Shown one piece after another: positions 22,067 through 32,123 of a stretch of DNA of 64,000 nt (positions are counted from its first letter, which is position 1; the number at the start of each line of letters is the position of its first letter). Made by a program: the position numbers and the translations under genes. Under the pieces are notes generated by a model. That model was not told where the DNA came from, did not search any database, and saw only the letters and a program-made list of their open reading frames with translations. This DNA is from Rebecca billardiae RCC1528 (Eukaryota > Haptophyta): NCBI GenBank assembly GCA_965240325.2, contig OZ251248.1, positions 434,001-498,000 on the forward strand. The letters are read 5' to 3'.

Positions 22067-22625
22067 CCGCCGCCCGGCGCGCCGCCGCCGCCGCCGCCAC
22101 CGCTGTGCTCTCGCGCGAGGAGATCGCAGTTCCGATCGTCGAGGTGCTCGCCGAGTTCTGCGAGCGCGTGCGCGCGCTCGCGGCGAGCGGCGCCGACGCG
22201 GGCGCGCTCGGTGGATGCTCGTCTCGCCCGCCGACCTCGAGGCGGAGACGGCGGCGGCGGCAACGGAGGAGCGCAAGAAGGCGCAGGCGCGCGAGGCGGT
22301 GCAGGCAAAGGAGGCGGCGCGGCTGGCGACGCGCGCCGTGCCGCCCGAGCAGATGTTCCGCCCCGAGAACGACGTGCTCTTCGGACGCGAGGCGCCGTTC
22401 ACGCAGTGCGCGCCGCGCGCCGTGCGCCGCGCGCGCCACGCGTGCCGCGCCTGCGTCCGCCGCTCACCGCCCCTCGGGCGCTGGCCGACGCCCCCCGGGC
22501 TGCAGGTGGGACGACAGCGGCCTGCCCACGCACGGCGCAGACGGCGAGCCGCTCAGCAAGGGCGCGCGCAAGCGCGCGGAGAAGGCGTTCAGCAAGCACA
22601 AGGCCAACTTTGAGCGCAGAAGTGA
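22067..22625 (+). pseudogene. CRS fragment 6
   Basis: 82-bp deletion; intron-like gap and WDDSGLPTHG present. Four extra bases (CGCA) just before the terminal GAAGTGA shift the last codons, so the normal stop is missed even if spliced. Confidence 0.65.
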
Positions 22626-23356
22626 ATGGCCGCCTGGCTGCGCCTGACTTGCTTGATTTTGATGTGGCTCAAACCCCGCTGCCGCCCGCTTGCCGCGCGC
22701 GACGGATAAATTTATACGTACATACTAAATAGGCCGCCGCCCGCCGTCTCTGACTCTGAGCCTGAGTCTGAGGCCGTCGGCGTCGGCGGCCCGGTCGCGG
22801 ACTGCGGCCGGGGCCGCGCCGGCCCGCCCGCCGCCCCGCCGGGCCCGGGGCGCCGCTGCATGATCTCGACTGAGTAAATAAATTTGTTTCAACCGCCACC
22901 GGCACTCGTCCGGGCGCCCCGTCGTCTGACGTCATTCATCTGAACTGCTGTGCGGACGATTGTACGACTGGCATGGGCGCACTCGATGTGCCTGCTGTGA
23001 AGCTCTTCGTCAGACAGCCCGTCAGTTGACGATACCGACTCATACCGCCGGGGCCACCGGCCGCGAGTTCACGGCGGTGTCGGCGCACTTCGTCTTCGTA
23101 TCCAGTCTGACAACCGCTCTCCATTCCCGTTGCGAAGTCGACCCACGACACATGTGGGCGGCGCCAAGGTGACGGCGCCCGCGCCTGCGGCCCGCAGTCG
23201 GCGGTGCCGAAGCCGAGCTTTGCTCGCCACGCACGGCTGTCTGTCTGTCACCGATCCACGCGCAGCACGTCGGCCGGCCTGCCTCATCGCGTGAGGCAGC
23301 AAGGCGGTGGAACGCCGAGGGATGCGAGCGCTTCCGCGAGCGCTCCCGCGAGCGTG
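22626..23356 (+). repeat. Spacer and type B leader of E7
   Basis: A shorter spacer after the CRS tail, then the type B leader from about 22,890. No gene is supported. Confidence 0.5.
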
Positions 23357-25366
23357 ATGTGCGCACGAGCTCACCAGAAGCGGTCGAGAGGCGAGGGGCT
23401 CCGAGGTGCCGACAAGGGTGGTCGTGCCGACGCCATCGGAGTCGCGCGGGCCGAACCGGCGCGGCTGGAGAAGCGGAAATCGTCATGCGGAAAACGGGAA
23501 ACGTTCATGTCGGCGCAGAGGACTGCTGCAGGCTGCAGCCCTCCGCCTGGGCGAGGAGCGGTCGTCGGCCAACGGGGCGACGCGCGCGCCAGCCGGTGCG
23601 CTGTGGACAAGCTGGCTGGCATGGTCGGCGTGAAGCACCAGAAGCGCGCAGTGTGCGAACATGTTGGCTGCACCAAGGTGCCTTCGTTTGGCATGCCGGG
23701 CGACGCGCGCGCCAGCCGGTGCGCTACACACAAGCTGGCCGGCATGGTCGACGTGGTGAGCCGCAGGTGTGATCACGCGGGCTGCACCACGCGCCCTTTG
23801 TGTGGCATGCCGGGTGACGCACGCGCCAGCCGGTGCGCTGCGCATAAGCTGGCCGGCATGGTCGACGTGGTGAACCGCAAGTGTGATTGTACCGGCTGCA
23901 TCAAGCGGCCTTACTTCGGCATGCCGGGTGACGCGCGCGCCAGCCGGTGCGCTGCGCACAAGCTGGCTGGCATGATCGACGTGGTGAGCCGCAAGTGTGA
24001 ATGTACCGGCTGCACCAAGGTGCCTTCGTTTGGCATGCCGGGCGACGCACGCGCAAGCCGGTGCGCTACGCACAAGCTGGCCGGCATGGTCGACCTGAAG
24101 CACCCCAAGTGCGATCACACCGGCTGCACCAAGGTGCCTTCGTTCGGCATGCTGGGCGACGCGCGCCCCAGCCGGTGCGCTGCGCATAAGCTGGCCGGCA
24201 TGGTCGACGTGGTGAGCCGCAAGTGTGATCACGCAGGCTGCACCAAGGTGCCTTCGGTCGGCATGCCGGGCGACGCGCGCGCCAGCCGGTGCGCTACGCA
24301 CAAGCTGGTTGGCATGGTCGACCTGAAGCACCCCAAGTGTGATCACACAGGCTGCACCAAGCGGCCTTCGTTCGGCATGCCGGGCGACGCGGGCGCCAGC
24401 CGGTGCGCTACGCACAAGCTGGCCGGCATGGTCGACCTGGAGAACCGCAAGTGTGATCACACAGGCTGCACCAAGCAGCCTTCGTTCGGCATGCCGGGCG
24501 ACGCGCGCGCCAGCCGGTGCGCTGTGCACAAGCTGACCGGCATGGTCGACGTGTTGAAGCGCAAGTGTGATCACACAGGCTGCACCAAGCGGCCCTCGTT
24601 CGGCATGCCGGGCGACGCGCGCGCCAGCCGGTGCGCTACGCACAAGCTGGCCGGCATGGTCGACGTGAAGCACCCCAAGTGTGAGCACGCAGGCTGCACC
24701 AAGTGGCCTTCATTCGGCATGCCGGGCGACGCGCGCGCCAGCCGGTGCGCTGTGCACAAGCTGACCGGCATGGTTCACGTGTTGAAGCGCAAGTGTGATC
24801 ACACAGGCTGCACCAAGCGGCCTTCGTTCGGCATGCCGGGCGACGCGGGCGCCAGCCGGTGCGCTACGCACAAGCTGGCCGGCATGGTCGACCTGAAGCA
24901 CCCCAAGTGTGAGCACGCAGGCTGCACCAAGTGGCCTTCATTCGGCATGCCGGGCGACGCGCGCGCCAGCCGGTGCGCTGTGCACAAGCTGACCGGCATG
25001 GTTCACGTGTTGAAGCGCAAGTGTGATCACACAGGCTGCACCAAGCGGCCTTCGTTCGGCATGCCGGGCGACGCGCGCGCCAGCCGGTGCGCTGTGCACA
25101 AGCTGGCTGCCATGAAGCGCCTTGGGAGTGGTGCGCACATTCGGCACAAGCGTGGGCTGGAGCAAGGCTCGAGCACCACAGCGTCGAGCGCCGCCAAGCG
25201 ACAGCGGACGCACACCAGCAGCACAGGCACGACCTCTGACGCCGCAGCAGCCGCAGCGCAGCCGCGGCCGCGGTCGCAGCTGCCGCCGGTGGTCAAGGCC
25301 CGCCTTGCATCGACACCACTATCGCATTCTGCACGGCCTGTGGTGATGGCTAGGCGGGTCAACTGA
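23357..25366 (+). CDS. E7: EsV-1-7 repeat protein, 13 repeats
   Basis: 669 residues, the longest copy, open from the shared ATG. After the half repeat (CAVDKL) come 13 repeats; the residue after Thr-Lys (Ile-Lys in repeat 3) is V, R, R, V, V, V, R, Q, R, W, R, W, R. Repeats 10-13 form two near-identical pairs (CEHAGCTKWP then CDHTGCTKRP, with the unusual linker VHVLKRK), a recent two-repeat duplication. Repeats 2-4 contain extra Cys residues (PLCGMPG, CDCTGC, CECTGC). The N-terminus differs from E3 after RAEPA (RLEKRKSSCGKRETFM), like E4 and E9. Confidence 0.85.
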   Translation: MCARAHQKRSRGEGLRGADKGGRADAIGVARAEPARLEKRKSSCGKRETFMSAQRTAAGCSPPPGRGAVVGQRGDARASRCAVDKLAGMVGVKHQKRAVCEHVGCTKVPSFGMPGDARASRCATHKLAGMVDVVSRRCDHAGCTTRPLCGMPGDARASRCAAHKLAGMVDVVNRKCDCTGCIKRPYFGMPGDARASRCAAHKLAGMIDVVSRKCECTGCTKVPSFGMPGDARASRCATHKLAGMVDLKHPKCDHTGCTKVPSFGMLGDARPSRCAAHKLAGMVDVVSRKCDHAGCTKVPSVGMPGDARASRCATHKLVGMVDLKHPKCDHTGCTKRPSFGMPGDAGASRCATHKLAGMVDLENRKCDHTGCTKQPSFGMPGDARASRCAVHKLTGMVDVLKRKCDHTGCTKRPSFGMPGDARASRCATHKLAGMVDVKHPKCEHAGCTKWPSFGMPGDARASRCAVHKLTGMVHVLKRKCDHTGCTKRPSFGMPGDAGASRCATHKLAGMVDLKHPKCEHAGCTKWPSFGMPGDARASRCAVHKLTGMVHVLKRKCDHTGCTKRPSFGMPGDARASRCAVHKLAAMKRLGSGAHIRHKRGLEQGSSTTASSAAKRQRTHTSSTGTTSDAAAAAAQPRPRSQLPPVVKARLASTPLSHSARPVVMARRVN

Positions 25367-26002
25367 CCGCCGCCCGGCGCGCCGCCGCTGCCGCCGCCGC
25401 CGCCGCAATCTCGCGCGAGGAGATCGCAGGGCCGATCGTCGAGGTGCTCGCCGAGTTCCGCAAGCGCGCGCGCGCGCTCGCGGCGAGCGGCGCCGACGCG
25501 GGCGCGCTCCTCGCCGAGTGCGACGCGCTGCGAGATCGCGATCTCAAGAAGGTCGGCGTGCGGCTGGAGGACCGCTCGGGCGAGGCGGCGCGGTGGATGC
25601 TTGTCTCGCCCGCCGACCTCGAGGCGGAGGCGGAGGCGGCGGCGAAGGAGGAGCGCAAGAAGGCGCAGGCGCGCGAGGCGGTGCAGGCAAAGGAGGCGGC
25701 GCGGCTGGCGATGCGCGCCGTGCCGCCCGAGCAGATGTTCCGCCCGGAGAACGACGTGCTCTTCGGACGCGAGGCGCCGTTCACGCAGTGCGCGCCGCGC
25801 GCCGTGCGCCGCGCGCGCCACGCGTGCCGCGCCTGCGTCCGCCGCTCACCGCCCCTCGGGCGCTGGCCGACGCCCCCCGGGCTGCAGGTGGGACGACAGC
25901 GGCCTGCCCACGCACGGCGCAGACGGCGAGCCGCTCAGCAAGGGCGCGCGCAAGCGCGCGGAGAAGGCGTTCAGCAAGCACAAGGCCAACTTTGAGAAGT
26001 GA
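25367..26002 (+). pseudogene. CRS fragment 7: intact, splice-ready cysteinyl-tRNA synthetase C-terminus
   Basis: The only undamaged copy. One open frame reads SREEIAGPIVEVLAEF, ECDALRDRDLKKVGVRLEDR (end of the DALR-type helical domain), the charged AKEERKKAQAREAVQAKEAA segment, and PPEQMFRPENDVLFGREAPF. A 100-bp intron (25,788-25,887, GTGCGC...CTGCAG) joins FTQ to WDDSGLPTHGADGEPLSKG and KAFSKHKANFEK, stop at 26,002. This matches the C-terminus of eukaryotic CysRS, including the LPTH...G.ELSKG-like signature. The upstream frame is closed by a TAG at about 25,350, and no catalytic domain (HIGH or KMSKS region) is seen in the window. Confidence 0.75.
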
Positions 26003-26806
26003 ATGGCCGCCTGGCTGCGCCTGACTTGCTTGATTTTGATGTGGCTCAAACCCCGCTGCCGCCCGCTTGCCGCGCGCGACGGATAAATATATATATATAC
26101 TAAATAGGCCGCCGCCCGCCGTCTCTGACTCTGAGTCTGAGTCTGAGGCCGTCGGCGTCGGCGGCCCGGTCGCGGACTGCGGCGGGCGCGCCGCCGCCCT
26201 AACGCCTAACGGGGGGCCGCCGGGCCGGGGCCGCGGCTGTCGAGTGTCACGCCACTGGCACTCGTCCGGGCGTCCCGTCGCCTGACGTCATTCATCTGAA
26301 CTGCTGTGCGGACGATTGTACGACTGGCATGCGCGCACTCGATGTGCCTGCTGTGAAGCTCTTCGTCAGACAGCCCGTCAGTTGACGATACCGACCGAGT
26401 GGCATACCGCCGGGGCCACCGGCCGCGAGTTCACGGCGGTGTCGGCGCACTTCGTCTTCGTGTCCAGTCTGACAACCGCTCTCCATTCCCGTTGCGAAGT
26501 CGACCCACGACACATGTGGGCGGCGCCAAGGTGACGGCGCCCGCGCCTGCGGCCCGCAGTCGGCGGTGCCGAAGCCGAGCTTTGCTCGCCACGCACGGCT
26601 GTCTCAGTCTGTCTGTCACCGATCCACGCGCAGCACGTCGGCCTGCCTGCCTCATCGCGTGAGGCAGCAAGGCGGTGGAACGCCGAGGGATGCGAGCGCT
26701 TCCGCAAGCGCTCCCGCGAGCGTGATGTGCGCGAGAGCTCACCACAAGCGGTCGAGAGGCGCAGGGGCTCCGAGCCGTGCCGACAATCTCACAATGGTGG
26801 TCGTGC
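26003..26806 (+). repeat. Spacer and type B leader of E8
   Basis: CTCTGACTCTGAGTCTGAG tract, then type B leader from about 26,255. Homology to other leaders stops at about 26,806 (GGTGGTCGTGC). Confidence 0.5.
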
Positions 26807-27270
26807 ACTCGGAAGAGGCATGCAAACGGACCGACGACACGCTCGTCAAGGCATCGCGGGGCGGCATGGCGTGCGCGCATGGTGTCGCCATCTCGCCCGG
26901 CAGCAGCGCCCGTTCGTTCCCGACCACGCCGCGCACGGCGCGCGCGCGGTCGGCTGCGGCGCAGGCAAGGCTGGCCTTGACGCGGCGCGCATGTGCGCGC
27001 TGCCCTGAGCCGAGGCGAAAGAGGCGTGGCGCAAGACGCGCGGCGCAGGAGGGCGCCGAGTGCTCTCCCGCAACAGCCCGTCCGCACGCGCCGGCTCTGC
27101 GGGCACATCCGCGCCCGCAGCGCTGTGCCCCGAGCGCGCCCCGCCAGCGGAGCACTCGCCCTCGCCGCCGCCGCCGCCCGGCGCTCAGGCAAAACTTTGC
27201 AGTGACGTCGCGCTGGCCGCTCGCTGGGAGCTCCCGGCCCGGACCTCCCTTGGCTGCAGGCAGCCCTTGC
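26807..27270. other. Unrelated segment replacing the E8 N-terminal region
   Basis: About 464 bp with no match elsewhere in the window, starting ACTCGGAAGAGGC and ending before CCCTCCGCCTGGGCGAGG, where homology to E4/E7 resumes. Continuing the shared ATG frame gives MVVVHSEEACKRTDDTLVKA and a long Arg/Ala-rich stretch that bypasses the repeats in another frame. No terminal repeats or target duplication are seen. Origin unknown. Confidence 0.45.
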
Positions 27271-28523
27271 AAGCCCTCCGCCTGGGCGAGGAGCGGTCGT
27301 GGGCCAGCGGGGCGACGCACGCACCAAGCCGGTGCGCTACGCACAAGCTGGTCGGCATGGTCGACCTGAAGAGCCGCAAGTGTGATCACACAGGCTGCAC
27401 CAAGTGGCCTTCGTTCGGCATGCCGGGTGACGCGCGCGCCAGCCGGTGCGCTGCGCACAAGCTGGCCGGCATGGTCGACGTGAAGAATTGCAGTTGTGCT
27501 CACACCGGCTGCACCAAGGGGCCTTCGTTTGGCATGCCGGGCGACGCGCGCGCCAGCCGGTGCGCTGTGCACAAGCTGGCCGGCATGGTCGACCTGAAGC
27601 ACCCCAAGTGTGATCACACAGGCTGCACCAAGCAGCCTTACTTCGGGATGCCGGGCGACGCGCGCGCCAGCCGGTGCGCTACGCACAAGCTGGCCAGCAT
27701 GGTCGACCTGATGCACCCCAAGTGCGATCACACCGGCTGCACCAAGGGGCCTTCGTTTGGCATGCCGGGCGACGCGCGCGCCAGCCGGTGCGCTGTGCAC
27801 AAGCTGGCCGGCATGGTCGACCTGAAGCACCCCAAGTGTGATCACACCGACTGCACCAAGCTGCCTTACTTCGGGATGCCGGGCGACGCGCGCGCCAGCC
27901 GGTGCGCTACGCACAAGCTGGCCAGCATGGTCGACCTGATGCACCCCAAGTGCGATCACGCCGGCTGCACCAAGGGGCCTTCGTTTGGCATGCCGGGCGA
28001 CGCGCGCGCCAGCCGGTGCGCTACGCACAAGCTGGCCAGCATGGTCAACCTGAAGCACCCCAAGTGCGATCACGCCGGCTGCACCAAGCAGCCTTCGTTT
28101 GGCATGCCGGGCGACGCGCGCGCCAGCCGGTGCGCTGTGCACAAGCTGGCCGGCATGGGCGACCTGAAGAACCCCAAGTGTGAGCACACAGGCTGCACCA
28201 AGCGGCCTTCGTTCAGCATGCCGGGCGACGTGCGCGCCAGCCGGTGCGCTGTGCACAAGCTGGCTGCCATGACGTGCCTTGGGAGTGGTGCGCACATTCG
28301 GCACAAGCGTGGGCTGGAGCAAGGCACGCGCACCAAAGCGTCGAGCGCCGTCAAGCGACAGCGGACGCGCACCAGCAGCACAGGCACGACCTCTGTCGCC
28401 GCAGCAGCCGCAGCGCAGCCGCGGCCGCGGTCGCAGCTGCCGCCGGTGGTCAAGGCCCGCCTTGCATCGACACCACTATCGCATTCTGCACGGCCTGTGG
28501 TGATGGCTAGGCGGGTCAACTGA
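27060..28523 (+). CDS. E8: EsV-1-7 repeat gene, 8 repeats, atypical 5' end
   Basis: The repeat frame is open from 27,060 (GTG) with no ATG before the leading half repeat (first in-frame ATG 27,357). The half repeat reads CATHKLVGM and keeps His. The usual first repeat CEHVGC is missing; eight repeats follow, with W, G, Q, G, L, G, Q, R after Thr-Lys. LASMVDLMHPK linkers and FSMPG in repeat 8 are unique to this copy. The tail is of the TRTKASSAVKRQ type. The start could come from an exon in the replaced segment, or the gene may be dead. Confidence 0.65.
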   Translation: MLSRNSPSARAGSAGTSAPAALCPERAPPAEHSPSPPPPPGAQAKLCSDVALAARWELPARTSLGCRQPLQALRLGEERSWASGATHAPSRCATHKLVGMVDLKSRKCDHTGCTKWPSFGMPGDARASRCAAHKLAGMVDVKNCSCAHTGCTKGPSFGMPGDARASRCAVHKLAGMVDLKHPKCDHTGCTKQPYFGMPGDARASRCATHKLASMVDLMHPKCDHTGCTKGPSFGMPGDARASRCAVHKLAGMVDLKHPKCDHTDCTKLPYFGMPGDARASRCATHKLASMVDLMHPKCDHAGCTKGPSFGMPGDARASRCATHKLASMVNLKHPKCDHAGCTKQPSFGMPGDARASRCAVHKLAGMGDLKNPKCEHTGCTKRPSFSMPGDVRASRCAVHKLAAMTCLGSGAHIRHKRGLEQGTRTKASSAVKRQRTRTSSTGTTSVAAAAAAQPRPRSQLPPVVKARLASTPLSHSARPVVMARRVN

Positions 28524-28980
28524 CCGCCGCCCGGCGCGCCGCCGCTGCCGCCGCCACCGCTGTGCTCTCGCGCGAGCAGATCGCAGGGCCAATCGTCGAG
28601 GTGCTCGCCGAGATCTGCGAGCGCGTGCGCGTGCTCGCGGCGAGCGGCGTCGACGCGGGCGCGCTCGGTGGATGCTCGTCTCTCCCGCCGACCTCGAGGC
28701 GGAAGCGGCGGCGGCGGCAAAGGAGGAGCGCAAGGAGGCGCAGGCGCGCGAGGCGGTGCAGGCAAAGGAGGCGGTGCGGCTGGAGATGCGCGCCGTGTCG
28801 CCCGAGCAGATGTTCCGCCCAGTGAATGACGTGCTCTTCGGACGCGAGGCGCCGTTCACGCAGTGCGCGCCCCGCGCCGTGCGCCGTGCGCGCTACGCGT
28901 GTCGCGCCTGCGTTCGCCGGCGCAAGCGCGCGGAGAAGGTGTTCAGCAAGCACAAGGTCAAGGCCATCTTTGTGAAGTGA
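28524..28980 (+). pseudogene. CRS fragment 8, truncated form
   Basis: 82-bp deletion and tail deletion; stop GTGAAGTGA at 28,978-28,980. Nearly identical to fragments 2 and 4. Confidence 0.7.
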
Positions 28981-29217
28981 ATGGCCGCCGTCTGCGCCCG
29001 ACTTGCTTGATGTGGCGCAAACCCCGCTGCCGCCCGCGTGCCGTGCTCGACGGATATAGCCGCTGCACGCGTACACTGAGTCACTACCGTACAGCAGCGG
29101 CAGCGCAGTCGTCAGTCCGGCCCGCCGCCCGTCACTACTGTCTACTCACTCTGCAGCGGCACGCCAAGCACCGTATATATAAGGTTGAACTTTTCCCGTT
29201 TGGTCCGATCTATATAT

Positions 29218-29944
29218 GTCTAGCCGTCCTCGTGAACGCCGACGCCAACTGCTGGCCGAAGGTGGGCACGCCGCCTGGCATGTCGATGCCGAGGCGGCTG
29301 CGTGTGTTCCTACTCAGTGGGATTTACGTGTCCTCATGCCTTGGCGAGCGGCAGCAGATGCGGTGGGCATGCCGCTCGCCGTCGACGAGACGCGGTGCGT
29401 GAGTGATCCCGCGCGGACGTCCGCTGACGGAAGGCTGAGCGCCTGCGGACTCGTCGACTGAACCTCCACCTGACCGCCCGGGAGCAGCACTGCTGGGGAC
29501 CTAACCTGAAAAACCCAATCGTGTTGGGAGGCAGGGGGTCACATGAGCCCTAAGTGCAGCGCCGCAAGACCGGGCGGTCGGACGGCGGGTGTTGTGATCC
29601 CGCCGCCCGAGCACCAGACCAACGGGCCCTGGGTGGGCGGGTTGCCGAAAGATGTTGGTCGGTGCACGCGACGCGCCACCCGCGTGCGAGCCGCCGCCGC
29701 CGGCGACGCAGGACGAGCTTGGCTGGAGCCATCTCGCACGCCGCGCCTGGCGAAGCAGGCGGCAGAGGCCGGCGCCGGAAATCGATCTCCTGGGCGGCAG
29801 AACAACCCGGACAGACTGTTTGTCCGGGAGCAGCGCCCTTTGAGGCGATGGTCTGGTAGAGGGCGATGTGGCTGATGAGCGGCGCTGGCGCCCGGCGTTC
29901 TTGTCGTCCTCTTAGACAATCAGTTATTGTACCAATAACCCCAC
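29218..29944 (-). mobile_element. TA-microsatellite element (TAM-d)
   Basis: 727 bp from GTCTAGCCGTCC to ATAACCCCAC, preceded by CTATATAT. It shares 29,218-29,413 and 29,641-29,944 with TAM-e at high identity. The central 227 bp (containing GGGGACCTAACCTG and CCGCCGCCCGAGCACC) are unique to this copy. Confidence 0.65.
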
Positions 29945-30961
29945 GTCTAGCCGTCCTCGTGAACGCCGACGCCAACTGCTGGCCGAAGGTGGGCACGCCG
30001 CCTGGCATGTCGATGCCGAGGCGGCTGCGTGTGTTCCTACTCAGTGGGATTTACGTGTCCTCATGCCTTGGCGAGCGGCAGCAGATGCGGTGGGCATGCC
30101 GCTCGCCGTCGACGAGACGCGGTGCGTGAGTGATCCCGTTTCATGGTGTGTTGGGGAGCACCGCGTGGAGGAGAATCCCATTGAGTGATGGGAAGGAACG
30201 GGGGCAAGGCACGTGTGAGTCGCGCACGCACGAGGGCCGGCCAGCGGGGGCTGGGCAGGTGGGGCAGTGCGAGTGAGACGGAACCCGAATAGGAGAGATA
30301 GCAGGCAGCCGGCCCCGAGGCGCGGCGCTGCGGAAGCAGGAGAAGGCTAGACGGCCTTTGCGGATGCTGTGAATGGCCCGCGGGTGCGCACGGGGCCCGG
30401 CGCGCGGTGTGCCGCCAGCGGTCCTTGTGTAGGAGCCGGCTGGCGTTGGCACCGGGGCGATCCCGAGGCAGGGCGGGAGAGATGGAGCAGCGATCCGCGT
30501 GGGGGCGCACCCACGGAGGAGGAGGCATGTGGCGAAGAGGGAACGGTGCGATCGGGGCGGGTGCGGAAGAGCCACAGGGTGCGCACGCACACAGAGAGAG
30601 AAGAGGCGGTGGCCCGAAGCGCGAGGGGGCGCGATGCGGAGCGTTGCTTACCGCCGAGTTGCCGAAAGATGTTGGTCGGTGCACGCGACGCGCCACCCGC
30701 GTGCGAGCCGCCGCCGCCGGCGACGCAGGACGAGCTTGGCTGGAGCCATCTCGCACGCCGCGCCTGGCGAAGCAGGCGGCAGAGGCCGGCGCCGGAAATC
30801 GATCTCCTGGGCGGCAGAACAACCCGGACAGACTGTTTGTCCGGGAGCAGCGCCCTTTGAGGCGATGGTCTGGTAGAGGGCGATGTGGCTGATGAGCGGC
30901 GCTGGCGCCCGGCGTTCTTGTCGTCCTCTTAGACAATCAGTTATTGTACCAATAACCCCAC
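29945..30961 (-). mobile_element. TA-microsatellite element with long centre (TAM-e)
   Basis: 1,017 bp, directly abutting TAM-d head to tail with no base between CCAC and GTCTAG, and followed by (AT)n. The centre (about 30,141-30,657) differs from that of TAM-d except for the first 13 bp, GTGAGTGATCCCG. No recognisable coding region. The hairpin and the CCGGACA palindrome are conserved. Confidence 0.65.
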
Positions 30962-32123
30962 ATATATATATGTCTAGCTGAACTACTAACTATAATATAT
31001 ATATATATATATATTAACGAATATAACGCCGTATTCGTATTACGTGGCGTAATAGTTTTATATAAAACGGCCGCGCGACGCTGCGGGAGTCCGGGGCACG
31101 TATCGGCGAGTATCGACTATCGCGGACTGATATGATGAAACTACGACTACGTACTCCGCGCCGCCTGCGGCCCGTGCCACAGTGACTTTAACCTGTTTCT
31201 CAAAGACTCAGAGCAGGCCCGTACCGTGGTAGTCTACTGTCTCCCTGGACCTGGTACGGTCTACCGTCATCACTAGTTAGTAGTTACGTCTACCGTCTAC
31301 GGTACCGTACTTACTACGGTCTAGGCTCGGCCCGCGGGCCCGCCGCGGACGGGCTCGCGGAGCGGACTGCGCGCCGCTGCATTTAACTACGTCGTCATCA
31401 AGTGTACGCGTCACTATGCTGATGACTGTAGTACCGGCTAGCATGCGCACTCCGCCTGCTGTTACACTCTTCAGGCAGCCGGCGTCAGTCCGTTCACCGT
31501 TGAATGTTGATGCCGATACCGGGCACCACGGGACTCAGAGCAGGCCCGTACCGTGGTAGTCTACTGTCTCCCTGGACCTGGTAGTAGCCTACTCATCACT
31601 AGTTAGTAGTTACGTCTACCGTCTACGGTACCGCGTACTTACTACGGTCCGTAGGCTCGGCCCGCGGGCCCGCCGCGGACGGGCTCGCGGAGCGGACTGC
31701 GCGCCGCTGCATTTAACTACGTCATCAAGTGTACGCGTCACTATGCTGACTGTAGTACCGGCTAGCATGCGCACTCCGCCTGCTGTTACACTCTTCAGGC
31801 AGCCGGGTTAGCCCGTTCACCGTTGAATGTTGATGCCGATACCGGGCACCACGGGGCTTCGTCGATCTTCGTGTCCAGTCTGACAACCGCCCCGTTCCCG
31901 TTGCGGAGTCGCCCCAGGACACCGGTGAGCGGCACCAACGTGACGGCGCCCGCGCCTGCAGCCCGCAGTCGGCGGTGCCGAAGCCGAGATTTGCTCGCCA
32001 CGCACGGCTGTCTGTCTGTCACCGATCCACGCGCAGCACGTCGGCCTGCCTCATCGCGTGAGGCAGCAAGGCGGTGGAACGCCGAGGGCTGCGAGCGCTT
32101 CCGCGAGCGCTCCCGCGAGCGTG
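30962..32123 (+). repeat. Spacer with tandem-duplicated type A leader of E9
   Basis: TA tracts (30,996-31,014), ACTACGTACTCCGC block and leader A. A 327-bp unit is duplicated in tandem: 31,206-31,532 and 31,533-31,859 both run from ACTCAGAGCAGGCCCG to GATACCGGGCACCACGGG. The second copy leads into E9. No gene is supported. Confidence 0.6.

Noticed and set aside
29946-30660. Centre of TAM-e as a spliceosomal intron (GTGAGT start, AG end)
   Set aside because: Comparison with the centre-less copy at 13,013 leaves GCGTGTTGCC, which a GT-AG excision would not produce.
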